Shown one piece after another: positions 11,311-24,279 of a DNA stretch of 64,000 bases. The stretch lies in NCBI GenBank assembly GCA_934047225.1, contig OW203990.1, forward strand, positions 22,547,045-22,611,044, in the 5' to 3' direction. The notes under the pieces are model-generated. The model was not told the DNA's origin. It ran no database searches and saw only the letters and a program-made list of their open reading frames with translations. A program made the position numbers and the translations under genes. Numbering within the stretch: position 1 is the first letter of the stretch; the number at the start of each line of letters is the position of its first letter. The stretch comes from Ypsolopha sequella (lineage: Eukaryota > Arthropoda > Insecta > Lepidoptera > Ypsolophidae).

Positions 11311-13403
11311 GGAAGCATGAAAGTATGTGTGAGGAATTTCAAGCAAGCCACGTCATCCGCTCCAGGGCGTATCCTGACACTGGTCGTCTGCAAAACCTGT
11401 GCATCGACTGCATTCGTAATCACCCTCCGGACTCCGGGTAGTTGGAGTGACTCATCGTCGATAGCCAATTAAAATGTTACTTGCGGGACATGTTCTGATC
11501 CTTTCTTTGTGCCGCCATTCGGTCTACTGACCTGTTACACTCTCACAAAAGCTGCAAGTGTGTCTGGTAGAGTTGATCTCGATTTAAACATTTATAAAGA
11601 AACGACTCAATGTGAGGTGGAGGAAATACCAAGATTATAAAGATGCCCAAATCGTTTGCGTCAAATGTAAGAGAGAGAGAGAGAGAGAGAGAGAGTAAGA
11701 GAAGAGTTCATTTATGAGTAGAAAGCAGACGATCTGCAAAGCTTATTTGGAATATAAAAGAAAATAAGAACTACCGATATTCAAAGCATAAGTTTGAGTA
11801 AATCGTTGGTGATACTGATAATCTTTTAAATACCAAAAGGTGAGACATGACGGCACGAGCAGTAAAACTGCCGCAATCCTTATTCCCACAAGACTACAAA
11901 TATTTAAAAATTACAACTTGATCTAGCTGGTGTTTTCCGAGAAAATCGCTTTCTCTCAGCGCAGGCGCAGCCAGTACAAGTTCAAAGTTGTTTATCGTTG
12001 TTGTGTTGTCACATGTCGGCGGCCACTTCTCACGGCCATGGTTCTGAGAAGCCACAACTTTTCTGCTTCCAATGGACTTGAAATATTAATTTAGTGCACA
12101 TTCTCTGTTCCCAGGAGATAATTTAGTTTTATAGGTAACGATCTTATTTGTTTTCATACTGAATTATTTGTTTACTGCTTACGTTATTGTTTCTCTTGTC
12201 AACACAAGAAACAACATCAATAGCTAACTTCATAAATGATTTATTTCATTTAACATAACGTACATCATAATCAGGATTCTCAACATATTCTTGACCCAGT
12301 TGGGAATAATGCTTGAACATGAACATGGCAATAAAGCTTCATCCATTTGATCAAGATTTATATTCTTGACATTTACAATTAATGCTCCAACGGCCAATTG
12401 TTTATTCCACGTTGTGAACGATTACAGTATTTGATCATCTGACTTAGAGCGTGCGTGCGCAATATGATGTCAGTTTTGCAATTTTGTCGATGACGTCTTC
12501 AATAAGCAGATATATAATAAACATATCAATATTTAATTAGACGATAGGATTATCGACTTTAGATCCGAGGTATTAAGGTGTGTAATCGTGATATGAGTCA
12601 CGTCCTAGATGGTTGGTGTCTTCGTGAGGTGGAATTCTGACGCCGCCGCGCGCCGGCAGACGCTCATCTATCTAGGTCAGCGGTGACAATAGATCGGCGT
12701 TTCGTTTATAAATAAGCTCCAAAGAGCAACGCTGCAGAACGAATCGCAATAGAATGTTGTTTTCAACTTTGCTTGTCATTGTCAGATGCATCGCTATGAG
12801 AAAGGAATACTGGTGCTGATTTCACGCCTTTTAAATAATATATGCTGCCACTTTTATACGTACGAAATTAACATACAATTTATCAGTTGATACAATAGCC
12901 AAATAATATATGAATATGAATGGTGGGGAGTGGGATGCGTGGATTTAAGTTTCAACTCGGAAAGTGTACTGGGTGTAAACAGACTGCTACCTTTAAATGC
13001 AACTACATATGTACATATTCTACCAATCATACTGAACCACTTTTATTAGGATATATACCCACGCAAAGCATTAGTTTAGGAAATATTTGAGTTTCAAACA
13101 AAAACGCGTGAACCCTAACGCAACGAGATACGGGCGTTTTTTAAGGCAGCGTTTTCCGTGAAACAGCTGTTCACGCGCAGCGTTCTAAAATATACCTTCC
13201 TCTTGCGAGTTAAGTTGTATATCTTCTTCTCTGATGTTTTGCGCGTGTATTTTTCTTTAGAGCGTTGTTCAGTATGATCATTAGATTTTGTGGTTTTATT
13301 TAAACCATCGCAGTCTTTTTAAACCCGATACCTTAGAATAGGCGTAATTATTCTAAGCCCTATACATACATTGCTGCATTATTAATTTTAATCCTAAAAC
13401 TAC
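11310..13403. other. non-coding stretch; (GA)n and a TATA-like site
   Basis: Holds a (GA) microsatellite at 11669-11695 and a CpG-rich patch at 12635-12740 followed by 'tttataaataag' (about 12704). The latter is a possible TATA-type promoter on the plus strand but is unsupported by any readable exon. No coding exon recognised. Confidence 0.4.
11669..11695. repeat. (GA)n microsatellite
   Basis: Uninterrupted alternating G and A, about 13 units. Confidence 0.95.
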
Positions 13404-13568
13404 AATAAAGTCGATTCTGAAGGCTTTAATTTTAGTTTTAGTGCTGTCAAAACTAAATTTTCTTCAATGCAAAATAGTTCTTAAATGTTAGGATTAGAAG
13501 GTAAATTATTTTGGAAAATTTTAATATTTGACAGCACTAAAATTAAAGCCTTCAGAATCGGCTTTATT
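13404..13568. mobile_element. ~165-bp MITE with TIRs, copy 1
   Basis: Begins aataaagtcgattctgaagg and ends ccttcagaatcggctttatt, the inverted complement. The TIRs extend further inward (gctttaattttag ... ctaaaattaaagc and gtgctgtcaaaact / atttgacagcac). A second copy is at 37617-37790. Non-autonomous, no coding capacity. Confidence 0.8.
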
Positions 13569-14743
13569 CTACAACTACGCATATTATTTACAATTCGAGT
13601 AGGGCTAACTTTGGCGTGAGTGAGTGGGCAGAGAGTGCCAGAGAGACATAATTCTATGACAACGGGACCGTTAGGTAGGACTACTTGAGTACTTACTGGT
13701 CCTTTGTTTCCATGTAGTAAACAGCTAGCATGACGCTAGGTATGACTTTCTACGTTTTGTTCGCTTTACAACAGTTATGCCTACGTTCTTTAGTATTCTA
13801 GCTTTGGACTCGTTCGACAAGTTTAAGCCTCACGCTATATTTATTAGTAATTTATTGATCTGTTGAAGCTTTCTCTTGTTTAACAAACTGGAATTCATTT
13901 GTACCTATTTTACGCAGGTGTGCTCTGTGAAGTGAGAGAGTATCATAAAATTCACCAGATCAAATTGCAATCTTCAACAACAATCCATTCAACTTGTTAT
14001 ATCGATCGAGTGCCTTCGGATTTTATGACCGGTAACCTCATAAAAGTTAGTTTATATTAAGGTATACAGCTTGTTGTGCAGACAGGCAAGCTCAGTAATG
14101 ATGTTGGACCATGTTTGTCTCGATGAGATGGCAATAGCTCGCCGATATGAGTGGGCAAGAGTGAGAGTGGCAGAGTCAACGAACCAGCGAGCGAGCCTTT
14201 AGTGGTCTACCGCAGGGTGCCACAGGGCTCCGCGTTAGGTCCCAGAGATGATTGTTTATACACTTTTTGTGATTTATGCACAGCCCCATAAACTTTTATA
14301 ATTTTACGAGAAAAGTTCAAGTGAAATTTCAACTAAACAATCGGGCGTGATAAATTATAATTCACACAATTACAATTAAATATTTTCGTTGTCTTATCAA
14401 ATTCATCGTTCTTGGTCTTCTTTGCTATTGTTATGGCATAGTTTTTACTATGGTTATGGTCTAAACTGCACTTATTACTATAGGTAAGATTTTGATCCCA
14501 TTGTATCGGGGCTACATTTTAAACTAAACTCACACTACCTGTGTGTGACTGTACTAATAGGTAATTGAGTAACCTTCTAATATTTAGTGTTAATTTACTG
14601 TGGAGGGGCTGACGTACATAACTCGCAAATTACCCGACTATAATAAATTTAGTAATACGTACTTTGCTTATCTTTTGTGTGTATATAGCTCACTTTTTTA
14701 GACTAAAAGGTGATTGTTATTATTGCCAATGGTCAGGCCCATC
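13569..14743. other. non-coding stretch with a reverse-transcriptase remnant
   Basis: At 14197-14245 the plus strand reads VVYRRVPQGSALGP, the conserved PQGS.LGP motif of non-LTR reverse transcriptases; surrounding sequence is too decayed to follow. Nothing else coding seen. Confidence 0.45.
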
Positions 14744-15015
14744 TTTGAGGCGCTACGGAAAAAAAATCGAAACTTTTAGAACTTGCATATCTACTTCAGT
14801 AAATGATGTATTATTTTGATAAAATAGTATATAATTTTTGGATTTTTTTTCTAAGGATCCACTAAAACAGAAACACGATTGGAGAAATTCGGCTCGATAC
14901 AAATGACACCAAAATCGAGATTTTGCTACTTTTCCTCGAATCCGTCCCTCTCGCACTGAGGATTTTTTCGCTTATGGCGTAAAAGGGACGCTAAAACTTT
15001 TACATATCGCCTTAA
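14744..15015. mobile_element. TTAA/GGCG-terminus MITE, full short copy
   Basis: Left end 'tttgaggcgctacggaaaaa' and right end 'tacatatcgccttaa' give short inverted termini (TTAAGGCG-type, the left one with one change). Internal blocks 'cttttagaacttgcatatct', 'aacacgattggagaaattcg' and 'tgctacttttcctcgaatcc' recur in the copies at 16516-16913 and 30893-31933. Confidence 0.65.
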
Positions 15016-16515
15016 GGGGCCCTTTTGATGAAAACATCAGTGTGGTGTGTTTTTGTTGGTTATATAAGCTAATCTAGGTGTAAATTTAAAATTTTGATAG
15101 AACTGTGTGCAAATATAAAGAAAAACAATTATTGAAAAACCGTCCGAACCTTTGAAATCTAAATAATCTGAACGAAAACGTAAAATAGATGTGGCTATTT
15201 TATTTCTATGTATTTGTGCATATTGTTTAAATGTTAAAACTCTGAGGCCGGGGCCCTGGGCTAGTGCCCCCCTTGCCCTTATGGATAAAAGACGGAACTG
15301 CCAATGGTGTTGAGTGGTTGATATAAAGATATCTTCCGTGACGACGAGTTCATTCCATTGTTCTTGCTAACTGTGCTTGTGGTGCTGCTGGTGTACGGCG
15401 CAGAGTGCCCGTGTTGTGGCGTTTATTTTAAGGCGAATGGATACGCCAACTGCAATTTGGACCTGTCTTTGAAGGCCTACTCCTCCCACACGGGTGGTCC
15501 AATAACTTTCATAAAAATATATGATAGGCATTATAGAGTCAAAAATAAATTTCAAGTTTCATAAACTGTTTTTCTATTGTAAGTTTTGACAAAAAAAATC
15601 GAAAGTCATCGAAAGTTTCACATGATTAACACAAGAATTCTCTTACTCCTTCCAAACGCCTAAAGCGATATTAATTATTATTTCACCAATTTATAGGAAA
15701 TTTTTAGATCTAAAATTTTAAGTTCAAATTTTTTTTTCGTTCATGGCGTCCATGTGAAAAGTATTATTTTCTCCTATTTTGCGCTAGCCGGAGACGCAGT
15801 GGTTGTCGTAACAGCCGCTTTTTAAGGCACGCTGAAATGAACATTATTTCAATGTCGTTTCCGTTTCTATTTGTACCGACACACATCGAGTTTCTTATTT
15901 AGCGTGGTCATACGCCTTAAGATCATATTCAATAAAAAATTAAATCATGATATCATTTTGTGACCGGTCGGCTCGCAAACCGATCAAGTCGGCATTTTTA
16001 GGCTTCCGTACCCAAAGATTGCCAAACGAGACCCTATATTTACGAAGCCTTCGCTGTCTGTCTGTCTGTCTGTCCGTTTGTCAGAGGGGTCTACACACTA
16101 CAGCTTCAGCCGTTATAGGTAGCCAGTTGAAAGTTCCACACAATACGTGTTACTATTGTTGCTAGACTTCTATCACGGCAAAGAAAAAGGAAATTAAAAC
16201 TCAAGGGAGACCCCATACAAAAAACCTCGAAAATTTTTAATTTTTTACCACCCCTTATTATGTGACTACGTATAGATTACAGGAAAAATATTAGGGTTCC
16301 GTACTCAGCGGGAGCCGTCAATTGTTTACCAGTTGCTACCATTTTAGAGTCTTAATGTTGCTGTAGTATCTACCTATATATTGTTGTTATTTATCGTCAT
16401 GTTTTTAGGGTTCCGTAACCGTATTATGTGGTGGTACGGGACCCTTTGTGCGCAAATCCCATTCGCATTTACCCAAATTATTAAAACTCCGTGTGCTTGC
16501 AAATTCAGAAGATTT
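15016..16515. other. non-coding stretch with repeat fragments
   Basis: Short frames at 15358-15564 encode nothing I recognise. Positions about 16000-16200 and 16290-16450 are fragments of the 'gggttccgta' repeat (ctgtctgtctgtctgtccg, agggttccgtaaccgtatta). Confidence 0.45.
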
Positions 16516-16913
16516 TTAAGGCGTTACCAAAAAAAAATGGGTTTTTTCGAATCCATTTACTCCACTATAACGTCATCTACGTATTTCATTTTTGGGTAAA
16601 TGTTTGTTGAGTATTTGATTAAGATTCTCACTTAAAGAAAACGCGATTGGATGAAATTTTCTCGATAGAATTTAATTCCGAAAAGACCTCTAAATTGTTT
16701 TATTTTTTCCTGTAATTCCGAAATCCTAACTAATTTCACTGTAAAATTGCATTCAAAATGTGGATACTATAGATTTGTAAAGTCTCCTTGAAAATTTTTT
16801 AGCAAAATTGCTTAGTACATTTTTTATTAATAAAAACCGACTTTTTGCTACTTTTCCACGAATCCGTTCCACTCGCACCGGTTTTTCGCATATGGAGTAA
16901 CAGGGACGCTAAA
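16516..16913. repeat. TTAA/GGCG-terminus repeat, copy
   Basis: Starts 'ttaaggcgttaccaaaaaaa' and carries the family blocks 'aaacgcgattggatgaaatt' and 'aaaccgactttttgctactt', ending about 16913 at 'acagggacgctaaata', where the right terminus is lost. Confidence 0.6.
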
Positions 16914-19363
16914 TAATATATTTAGTAAATATATAATATATCATTTGACACAATATAATAATAAATAAAAATTTAGAATGTTTTAGTTTCATTATATAAT
17001 AATGTACATACCTAGGTAACGTAAATTAACTTTTTTGCATGTATATTTTAATATTTGTATACTGTATACGAGTAGTACAGTAAAATATGAAGAGTCCAAA
17101 CTGTAGATATATTTTTAAGATCTGTATCGGTATCCATATTTATACAAATAAACTTTTCATTTCATTAAAACTTTTTCGTAGCGCACAAGTACGTGCCTGG
17201 TCGTTTTTCACCTATTCACGTGTCACAGCCACCTTAGTTCGTCCACACCCCCCCTCGGGGCACACGGATAAACAAATAAAAACAATAGACTCATAGACTT
17301 TTAAATAGACTCTTTCAGACCCTTTAAATAGACTTCTAAAGGACCTTTTAAAACAAAAATAAATAAATAAACTTTTACAGAGGTTGCGTACTCTCTGTCC
17401 CCCTCTTCAAGGTAAAGCTGAAAAGGCCAAAAGGCCGAAAGCAAAAAAGATCAACTCAAAAAAAAAAAAAAGGTGTCAAAATCTTTAGCGTGGTTTTTGG
17501 ATACAGACAATAAATTTCGATCGTATAACAAATAGGTATCTTCATACATATTTGCATACCAACCAACCGTGTCATTTTGATCACGCATGGGAATTATCAA
17601 ACACAACTTCTTTTGTTACTGATATCATTATTATTTGTCTTGATGAGACAAAACCGGATAGCGAGAGGCTTCTCAAAAGAAGGCCGCACATCGTTAATAA
17701 TGAATTTTATAGATATTGAAAAAAGCTTTAAAAAAGTTCCGTCGGAGGCCGGCAGTTCCGAGCTTTGTGTAAAGTCACCTTGGTGGTTTCTTGACGACCA
17801 ATCTCTTTGTAAAGAGTTTCTGACCTTAAACTTGCATCTCGGTATATGTTTTGTGATCTTTACTTTATCAGAGATCTGGAGACTTTTTCAGTAGATAACC
17901 TAACATTGTTCTTATCTAATAGAATAGGTACGAAGTATCATATTAGTCTCCATTAAGACTTGAAGCACCATGTGATTGATTTTAACAGTTTGATCAGTCT
18001 TATAATTATGTATTCTTATTATGAATAGGTCTAAATACAAAAATATTGAAAATTGACTTTTTGTCTTTTAAATGATTATAATTACATAGAAAAACAATTA
18101 AATGAAAAGTTTTTGTGAGATATATTTCGGGCCATTCGAGCCCGGCATCAGTCACAATGGAATGATGAAATTATAACACATAGGTAAAAAAAGAAAAAAA
18201 AAAGAAAAAATAAAAACTATTTATATTTAACCTATTTACAAGATATTAAAAGAGTCACATAGCGCCATCCCACCGCATCGATGCAGACTTTTCTGTTCTT
18301 AGTTATGTAGCGATGAGATGAAATGGCGCCACGCGATAATACTATAATAAATATATATATATATTATGTAATATATATATGTATTATATTATATATTTAT
18401 TTATTATAGTATTTTGTGCAACTGTAACATTGTTTGAGACATTGGGACACGAGTGCTTGTTTCGTAATAGTTTTGCACGAGTGTCCCAATGTCTAATTAT
18501 GTTCAGTTGCACCAATACTTTATCTACGACCATCAAAAATATTGTCTTTATTTATAATATTTTAAACTAACAATTCACGAAAAATGAGAAGAAGACATTC
18601 GTTCATGAACCTCGGGTGCGTCGTTCCGTTAAAGCTGCCTTGAAGGCCAATCAGACAAAGGGGGCGTGGCTTAAGAAATAAGGTCGGGAATTATTTCTCG
18701 TCTCTGAGTCTCTAGCGGTGCCGGTGTTATAATAAATTGGGTCAATCGCAGCCCAGAATCGCGCAATATTGGTTTAGTAATAAGAAAAAATAACGAAATT
18801 CAGCAGTTTTGTGAGAGGGTGGGGTCATTGGATAATGACGATAGGATAAATGTAGAAATGAAATAAAAAACTTAGCAAAATCATGTCTTTTTTTCATTAT
18901 ATTAGTTACAATACAACAACTAAATGTAAAACGTAAGCCTATACTTTAATTGAATAAAGAGATAAAAAATACAAGACAGGAGAAAATTATGTCATGAAGG
19001 AAAAAAAAAATTATACATAATACCTTTGTAAATTTTTTAATGTTATTTGTAAAATGTATGTTTTGTGTAACTATAGTCTATAATTGACTGAATTAAGCGA
19101 TTTTATTATTGTTATTATTATTATATAGTCCATCTGCTTTTACAGTAATTTCATATATTAAATAATTAACGTTTATTCTAGAGGACTCGTAACATAAGTT
19201 AGAAAATTATACTAACTACTATTATGACAAAGATCACTATCATAACCCCATGCTTTACGTGGTCGAAAATCGGCAAAAATCGATGACGTATGCACAGCCC
19301 CTAATCAGTCATTCCACGGACTTCCGCAAAAATCTACAGAAGTCGGCAACGGACGAATGACTC
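16914..19363. other. AT-rich non-coding stretch
   Basis: No exon or well-defined element recognised. Contains an AT-only microsatellite at about 18345-18400 and a short poly-purine tract at 18187-18210. The frame at 17577-17894 has low-complexity, intron-like composition. Confidence 0.45.
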
Positions 19364-19600
19364 CTGCGGGCCTATTGTGTATCTCTAGTTGCCTTCTGGA
19401 CTGGGTGTCTATCATCAAAAACATAGAAATACTATCGAATTCCGATGTCCTAAGAATATTTTCGCACTTGAAGTGACGACACAGATTGTTAATAGTTCAA
19501 TACCCACTAAAGGCAATTTTGAAATTTCAGTTTTTAGCTATGTTTTTGATGATAGGCACCTCGTGCAGTTGGCAACTAAAGATACAGAATAGGGGGCTGG
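19364..19600 (+). mobile_element. ~235-bp MITE with ~56-bp imperfect TIRs, copy 1
   Basis: Left arm 'cctattgtgtatctctagtt gcc...' and right arm '...ttggcaactaaagatacagaatagg' are imperfect inverted repeats of about 56 bp that meet around 'catcaaaaacatag / ctatgtttttgatg'. It interrupts the repeat that is uninterrupted at 5695-5880. Related copies are at 27470-27705 and, reversed, at 31135-31373. Confidence 0.75.
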
Positions 19601-20119
19601 GTACGGCTAGACATGCCGGAACAAGCAGAGTTCCTTGGCGGCATTGTTTCGTCGTGAAGGTAGTGACAAGTTACGGCCGAAGCCTACCAGTAAATTCATG
19701 ACATTACGATCTGTTTCAAAAATTAAACCGACTTTGTTGCGATCATATCACTCACTTCCGTTCCATAAATACCATTTCTCCTAGTAGATATCTTAACTCA
19801 TTGTTCTAATACAATGTAATTAACATCAAACTAATCTTGATCTTCACCGTTCGATAATTAGTTATTTAGAGATCGATGACAAGGTTGATCAATGCTCTGG
19901 CTTGTTTGTGACAAGACGGGCGCCCGCCCACGACTTCGCTATCATCATCACAGTGCGAGCACTACTCATGCTCAACCTTGATCACAGTCCACAGATTAAT
20001 AGACTGAACAAAACTACTTGAAAGTCTTGAACCGTGCTTGACTTGAACCACATATGGGATTGTAACAAATACATACAGTTGAATGTTTTAACGGGACACC
20101 TGACGCTAGAACATCAACA

Positions 20120-20515
20120 ACACCAGGTTTTCAAGGGTTCTCTCCTCATATTGAAGAAAATATATTCGATTTATCGATCTTTTATCTAGGGATTGCACCT
20201 GTAAACAATGTTTTGAGATTTATACTTTTGTCAAAAAAAAATGTTTTCCACCCTCTTTTTTTTGGTTTTCAAACGTTCGTTTCAAAGACGCGGATTTGAT
20301 TTGTTTTTTCATAAAATAGGCAATAAAAATATGAAGGGATGTTACCTAAATCCAATAATTTTTTCCTACAAAATATTTCAGTATTAGCTAAAAACACACC
20401 TATTTGTTGTTTCGCTGCATGATCACTAGTATTACGCGTCCAAGAACAAGAGACCAAAGAGCCAACATATAATCGCCTCTATGAAAAGCAAACTTATTGA
20501 GCCAGCGGGTAATAA
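20120..20515 (-). repeat. interspersed repeat, reverse partner of 39517-39905
   Basis: Shares long blocks, in inverse orientation, with 39517-39905: 'tacgcgtccaagaacaagag', 'agccaacatataatcgcctc', and 'ttttttggttttcaaacgtt'. No coding capacity is recognisable. Confidence 0.6.
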
Positions 20516-20807
20516 AAAAAGTTGCTAGGGTATGCCATCCCCGTTATTGTAAACTCAGCACAGTATTCAGGCGCTGATACAGGTTTTCGCGGGGGGGGCG
20601 GAGTTTCAAAAAAGCGGGTAGCGATGATTTATGTCGATTACAAAATTTTGAAAATTAGTTAAACTTATACTTGCGATTGTCCGCGCTTGATGAAACATGG
20701 ACGGCATCTCGATTTTTAACAAAACAATTTGTGTAATGAATCTATTACACAGTTCCCAACCGGTTTCGGAAATTAATCCATTTTCAGGATATACACCAGA
20801 TTATCTA

Positions 20808-21202
20808 TAGTAGTTTATGCTACTAGGGCGAAAAGGAATAAATTACGAGGACGATTTAAAACACGAGCGTAGCGAGTGTTTTAAACGTAACCGAGTAATT
20901 TATTGCTTTTACGCCCGTGTATCATACTACATTTTTCAATGCATAGTGTGAGGAAATGAAAACAAATATAATCTTGTGAACTTTAAATTATAATTGGCTC
21001 AAAAGGACTGTATCCATAGCCGTTAAACGGTGTAAAAAAAGTATAACGTCTATGGTACACAGGAAAGGCTGCAGGTTAGCCAACCATTGTAAATAAATTA
21101 AAAAAAAATAATAATAATAAAGCCCTAGGGCAAAATAATCGACTTTCTGTTCGGTTTTGATGCATAAAAAGTGGGCTTTTACGAGCACATGCATTGAAAA
21201 AT
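20808..21202 (-). repeat. ~390-bp interspersed repeat with terminal hairpin, copy C
   Basis: Reverse copy of 2961-3353 and 7861-8249, running from 'tagtagtttatgctactagg' to 'acgagcacatgcattgaaaa'. It keeps the long palindromic end (about 20825-20915). Confidence 0.85.
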
Positions 21203-22959
21203 ATATTAGGTACTAGTCATATACAACAATCGTATGTCAACAATGGTTGTCATATCTATAAAGTCTATCTATACGTACTTCTGTACATTCATTATTTCGT
21301 TCGTGGCTCGAGGGGGGGGGGCAACCCCCCCCAGTATCCGCGCCTGACAGTATTGCTATGCAATTGTTATCAATACAGATTTACTATGATGGGCTAATGA
21401 TCGCAAATCACATGTTAATAGTATGTCATCAACTCTTTATTTAATTACCACCTTTTGCTCTGCACCGTGCGAAAACTTTTCTCCTTTTCTCCGATGCTAT
21501 GTGCTGTGCATCATTAACTTAGAATAACTTTGTACAGTTAACTTAATTTATACTTTACTGGTAAGTAACGTAGTAAATTATTCTTAAGTTTTAACAAATG
21601 AGGCAGCCGCTTTGCGTTGAATAAATTACAAATTTATTTCAATTTACATGTTTTTTTGTATAATAATGTGGAGATGTTTTGTTTATGGTTTACGTTATCT
21701 CATGCATTATTAAATTAATGTCATGTAATGCCTTGTTTGAAATATTCGTCAATGATTTAATTATTTTGATCACAATGCCGTCGTTAGATGGTACGAATTT
21801 TATTTTCGAAAGTAGTTTTCACTGGACTTTTAGAATTTAAATTAAGTAAAGGCAGCGATTGCCAAGACCTTTAACTTATAAAAAAAAACATATTGTGAAC
21901 ATGAATCCCCGGTGTCAGAGGTGTTTTTAAGTATGAACTGTAAAGTGCAAGTCGCAGTCCACACTTGATACACCCGCTTTTCATTGACGATTATTACGTT
22001 CCAAACGTGGCTGGTCCAGTCGCCGTAATTCGGGCACAAATGGACCTACGAAGGACTTAGGTCGAAAACAAATGGGAGTTGGGAAATCCAACTATATACA
22101 AGTTTTTCAGAAAACCAGATGTAAATACAGAATTCAAATAAAAACTACATCATAATAATTGTTTTCGAAGATATGAGAAATAAAATCTTTTGACTATTTT
22201 AAAAACATGATTTGAAACTTTTACATAATTGAAAAGATATTCTAAAGAGAGCCCCTTATGAAAATTTTATTTGTATCAAATAATTTTTTGGGATATGTCC
22301 CTTTTGACCACAAGTTTTTTTTTCAATATCGTGTAAGATTTTTTTCCAAAAATCATTCAAAAACTCTTTTTGGCGAAAACAATCCAGACACTCAATAAAA
22401 CTAGTGACAAAAGAATATATAAAAGACCTCTTTCTCCGCCTCTCCGGGGGGGGGGGGGGGGGTGTATGCTAGGCTAGGTCGCAAAAAAGTACCTTGTTTC
22501 TTTCTTTTATACTAATATATTTATTTTCATAAATCAACTAAATTAGTACGAAATATAACGCAGTCATGAAATTGCAGTCTAGTATATATTATTATAAAAT
22601 CTACGTATGTTTAACAAAAATAATAGGAACTTCCAATGAACAAATTAATAAAGTTGAACCATTCTTGTAAAACTAATTTATGTTTTTTAGGTAGTACCTA
22701 CTTACTTCTTTTTAACATATTTTACATTTGACCCAACCGCTTTCAATTGTGTTTTATTTGATACAACACGTTCTTTAAAATCATAATATTTCATATGCCT
22801 ACTTTTGTAGGCGCTTGTGACCAGTAGTACAGACTTTCCTCAAAATACCGCACATTGTTCTGTCGGGTATGACCATTTATTTTTTACCGGACAGGCCTCG
22901 AAAATAACGGACTGTACGCATCTGGCAACCCTAGTAGTGAGTGGTCTCGTTTGTTGCAG
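21203..22959. other. non-coding stretch before the first visible fps exon
   Basis: Positions about 21895-22035 are a reverse copy of the tail of the SINE at 30335-30645 (cagtccacacttgatacacc, tgacgattattacgttcc). A 17-base G run lies at 22446-22462. No upstream F-BAR exon recognised. Confidence 0.45.
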
Positions 22960-23056
22960 TTGTCGGAGGAGGTGCAGAAGAAGCAGGCAGAGTACCAAAA
23001 GTGTCTGGAGTCTTACAAGCAGATGAGAGCCAAGTTCGAGGAGAACTACCTCAAGT
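22960..23056 (+). CDS. fps: Fps/Fer kinase, F-BAR exon (first one visible)
   Basis: Follows the acceptor gtttgttgcag and ends at the donor AAGT|GTAAGT. It reads LSEEVQKKQAEYQKCLESYK then QMRAKFEENYLK, a charged helical segment that fits the middle of the F-BAR domain of Fps/Fes/Fer kinases. F-BAR domains dimerise and bind curved membranes. About 100-120 residues of F-BAR N-terminal to this are expected upstream, but I found no matching exon in 1-22959; they may be hidden in small exons or lie outside the window. The exon is in phase 0 at its start and leaves one base for the next exon (27938). Confidence 0.85.
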
Positions 23057-23654
23057 GTAAGTGTTAGTCTCTTTTTCTCTACCCGCATGGGGATTTAGCT
23101 TGGTATGTATGTCTATGCATGCCTGTAGACACTATGTATAACTTTTATTTAAATATTATTAGACATTTCTATGCTTTTAAGAGCCCAAATTGCTTAAAAT
23201 ACTTACATATACATGTATATGTATTTAAATTGCATTTTATTTACATGTTCAGCAATATATTATGTTAGAAAACCGTTTATTGTTCTTAGATAACATAGAA
23301 TTTGATGTGGGCAACTGTGGTATATCCTTACATACCATTTGGTACCTTACAAAATAACAATTTTTAAGTTATTTTTAAGATTTCTTATTTTATAGATCGT
23401 TTTTTTTTTCAATTTTCCTAAAATTTTTACGTAATACTTACCTAAAATCGAGAATTTTTTAATATTTTTCGGTCCACCAGTTTTAGTAATTTTAGCGGTT
23501 TTTCTTAATTTCTCTAAATCTGTACTAGTAATTATATCGCAATTAAATATTTTGCAATCTGCTCCAATACCTACAATTTGTAACCTATATCGGAATTTTA
23601 GGAGGAAAATAATTTTTTGCTCTCTTTTAGAATGACAATATTTTGAGAAATTTC
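23057..23654. other. intron sequence, nothing recognised
   Basis: AT-rich fps intron. No element boundary or exon visible. Confidence 0.5.
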
Positions 23655-24279
23655 GTTGTTTTATGGTTCCGTTTTAGCTAAGGTACAAAAGGAACCTTTA
23701 TGCTGAGACTCCTTCGTCCGTCCGGCCGTCCGTCCGCCCGTCCGATAGCATTAATTTGCCCACATAACACGATGTAAAAAAAAGAATTGAAAAATTTTAA
23801 ATTGTTCAAAATTTTCCAATACAAAAGAGAGAAAACAATAAAAGTCCCAAAATTACAATATGGATATCAAATTGTAGATATTAAAAAAGAACTGATTGTA
23901 AAAATATAAGCTACTGAAGGTATGTATGATTTACAAATGGTTTTGTTATTTCGTTTGTATGAACTAGGATTGCTCCGCAGGCCTCTTAAACTTAGATTTC
24001 GGGAAATCTTTGAAAAAAAAACGTATGTCGCCCCCCCCCCTCCTTAAATCCGAAACTGGTGGACTGAAAAATAGGAAAAATATTTAGATTATGGGTCATA
24101 ACTGGCCAATTACAGGAAAACTATAGCGATTTAAAAAAAAGTGAACACAATTGAGAAATATAAAAAAGGAAATAAATAAAAATATATTTTATAAAAATAC
24201 AATAATATGGGTATCAAATTGTAGGCATTAAAAAGCTGATTGTAAAAATATATATTTTCTTGAAATAAAAGCTTCTATA

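Noticed and set aside
15358..15564. Frame beginning with a hydrophobic segment that could look like a secreted peptide
   Set aside because: No splice or promoter context and no family resemblance; the overlapping frame on the other strand is equally open.
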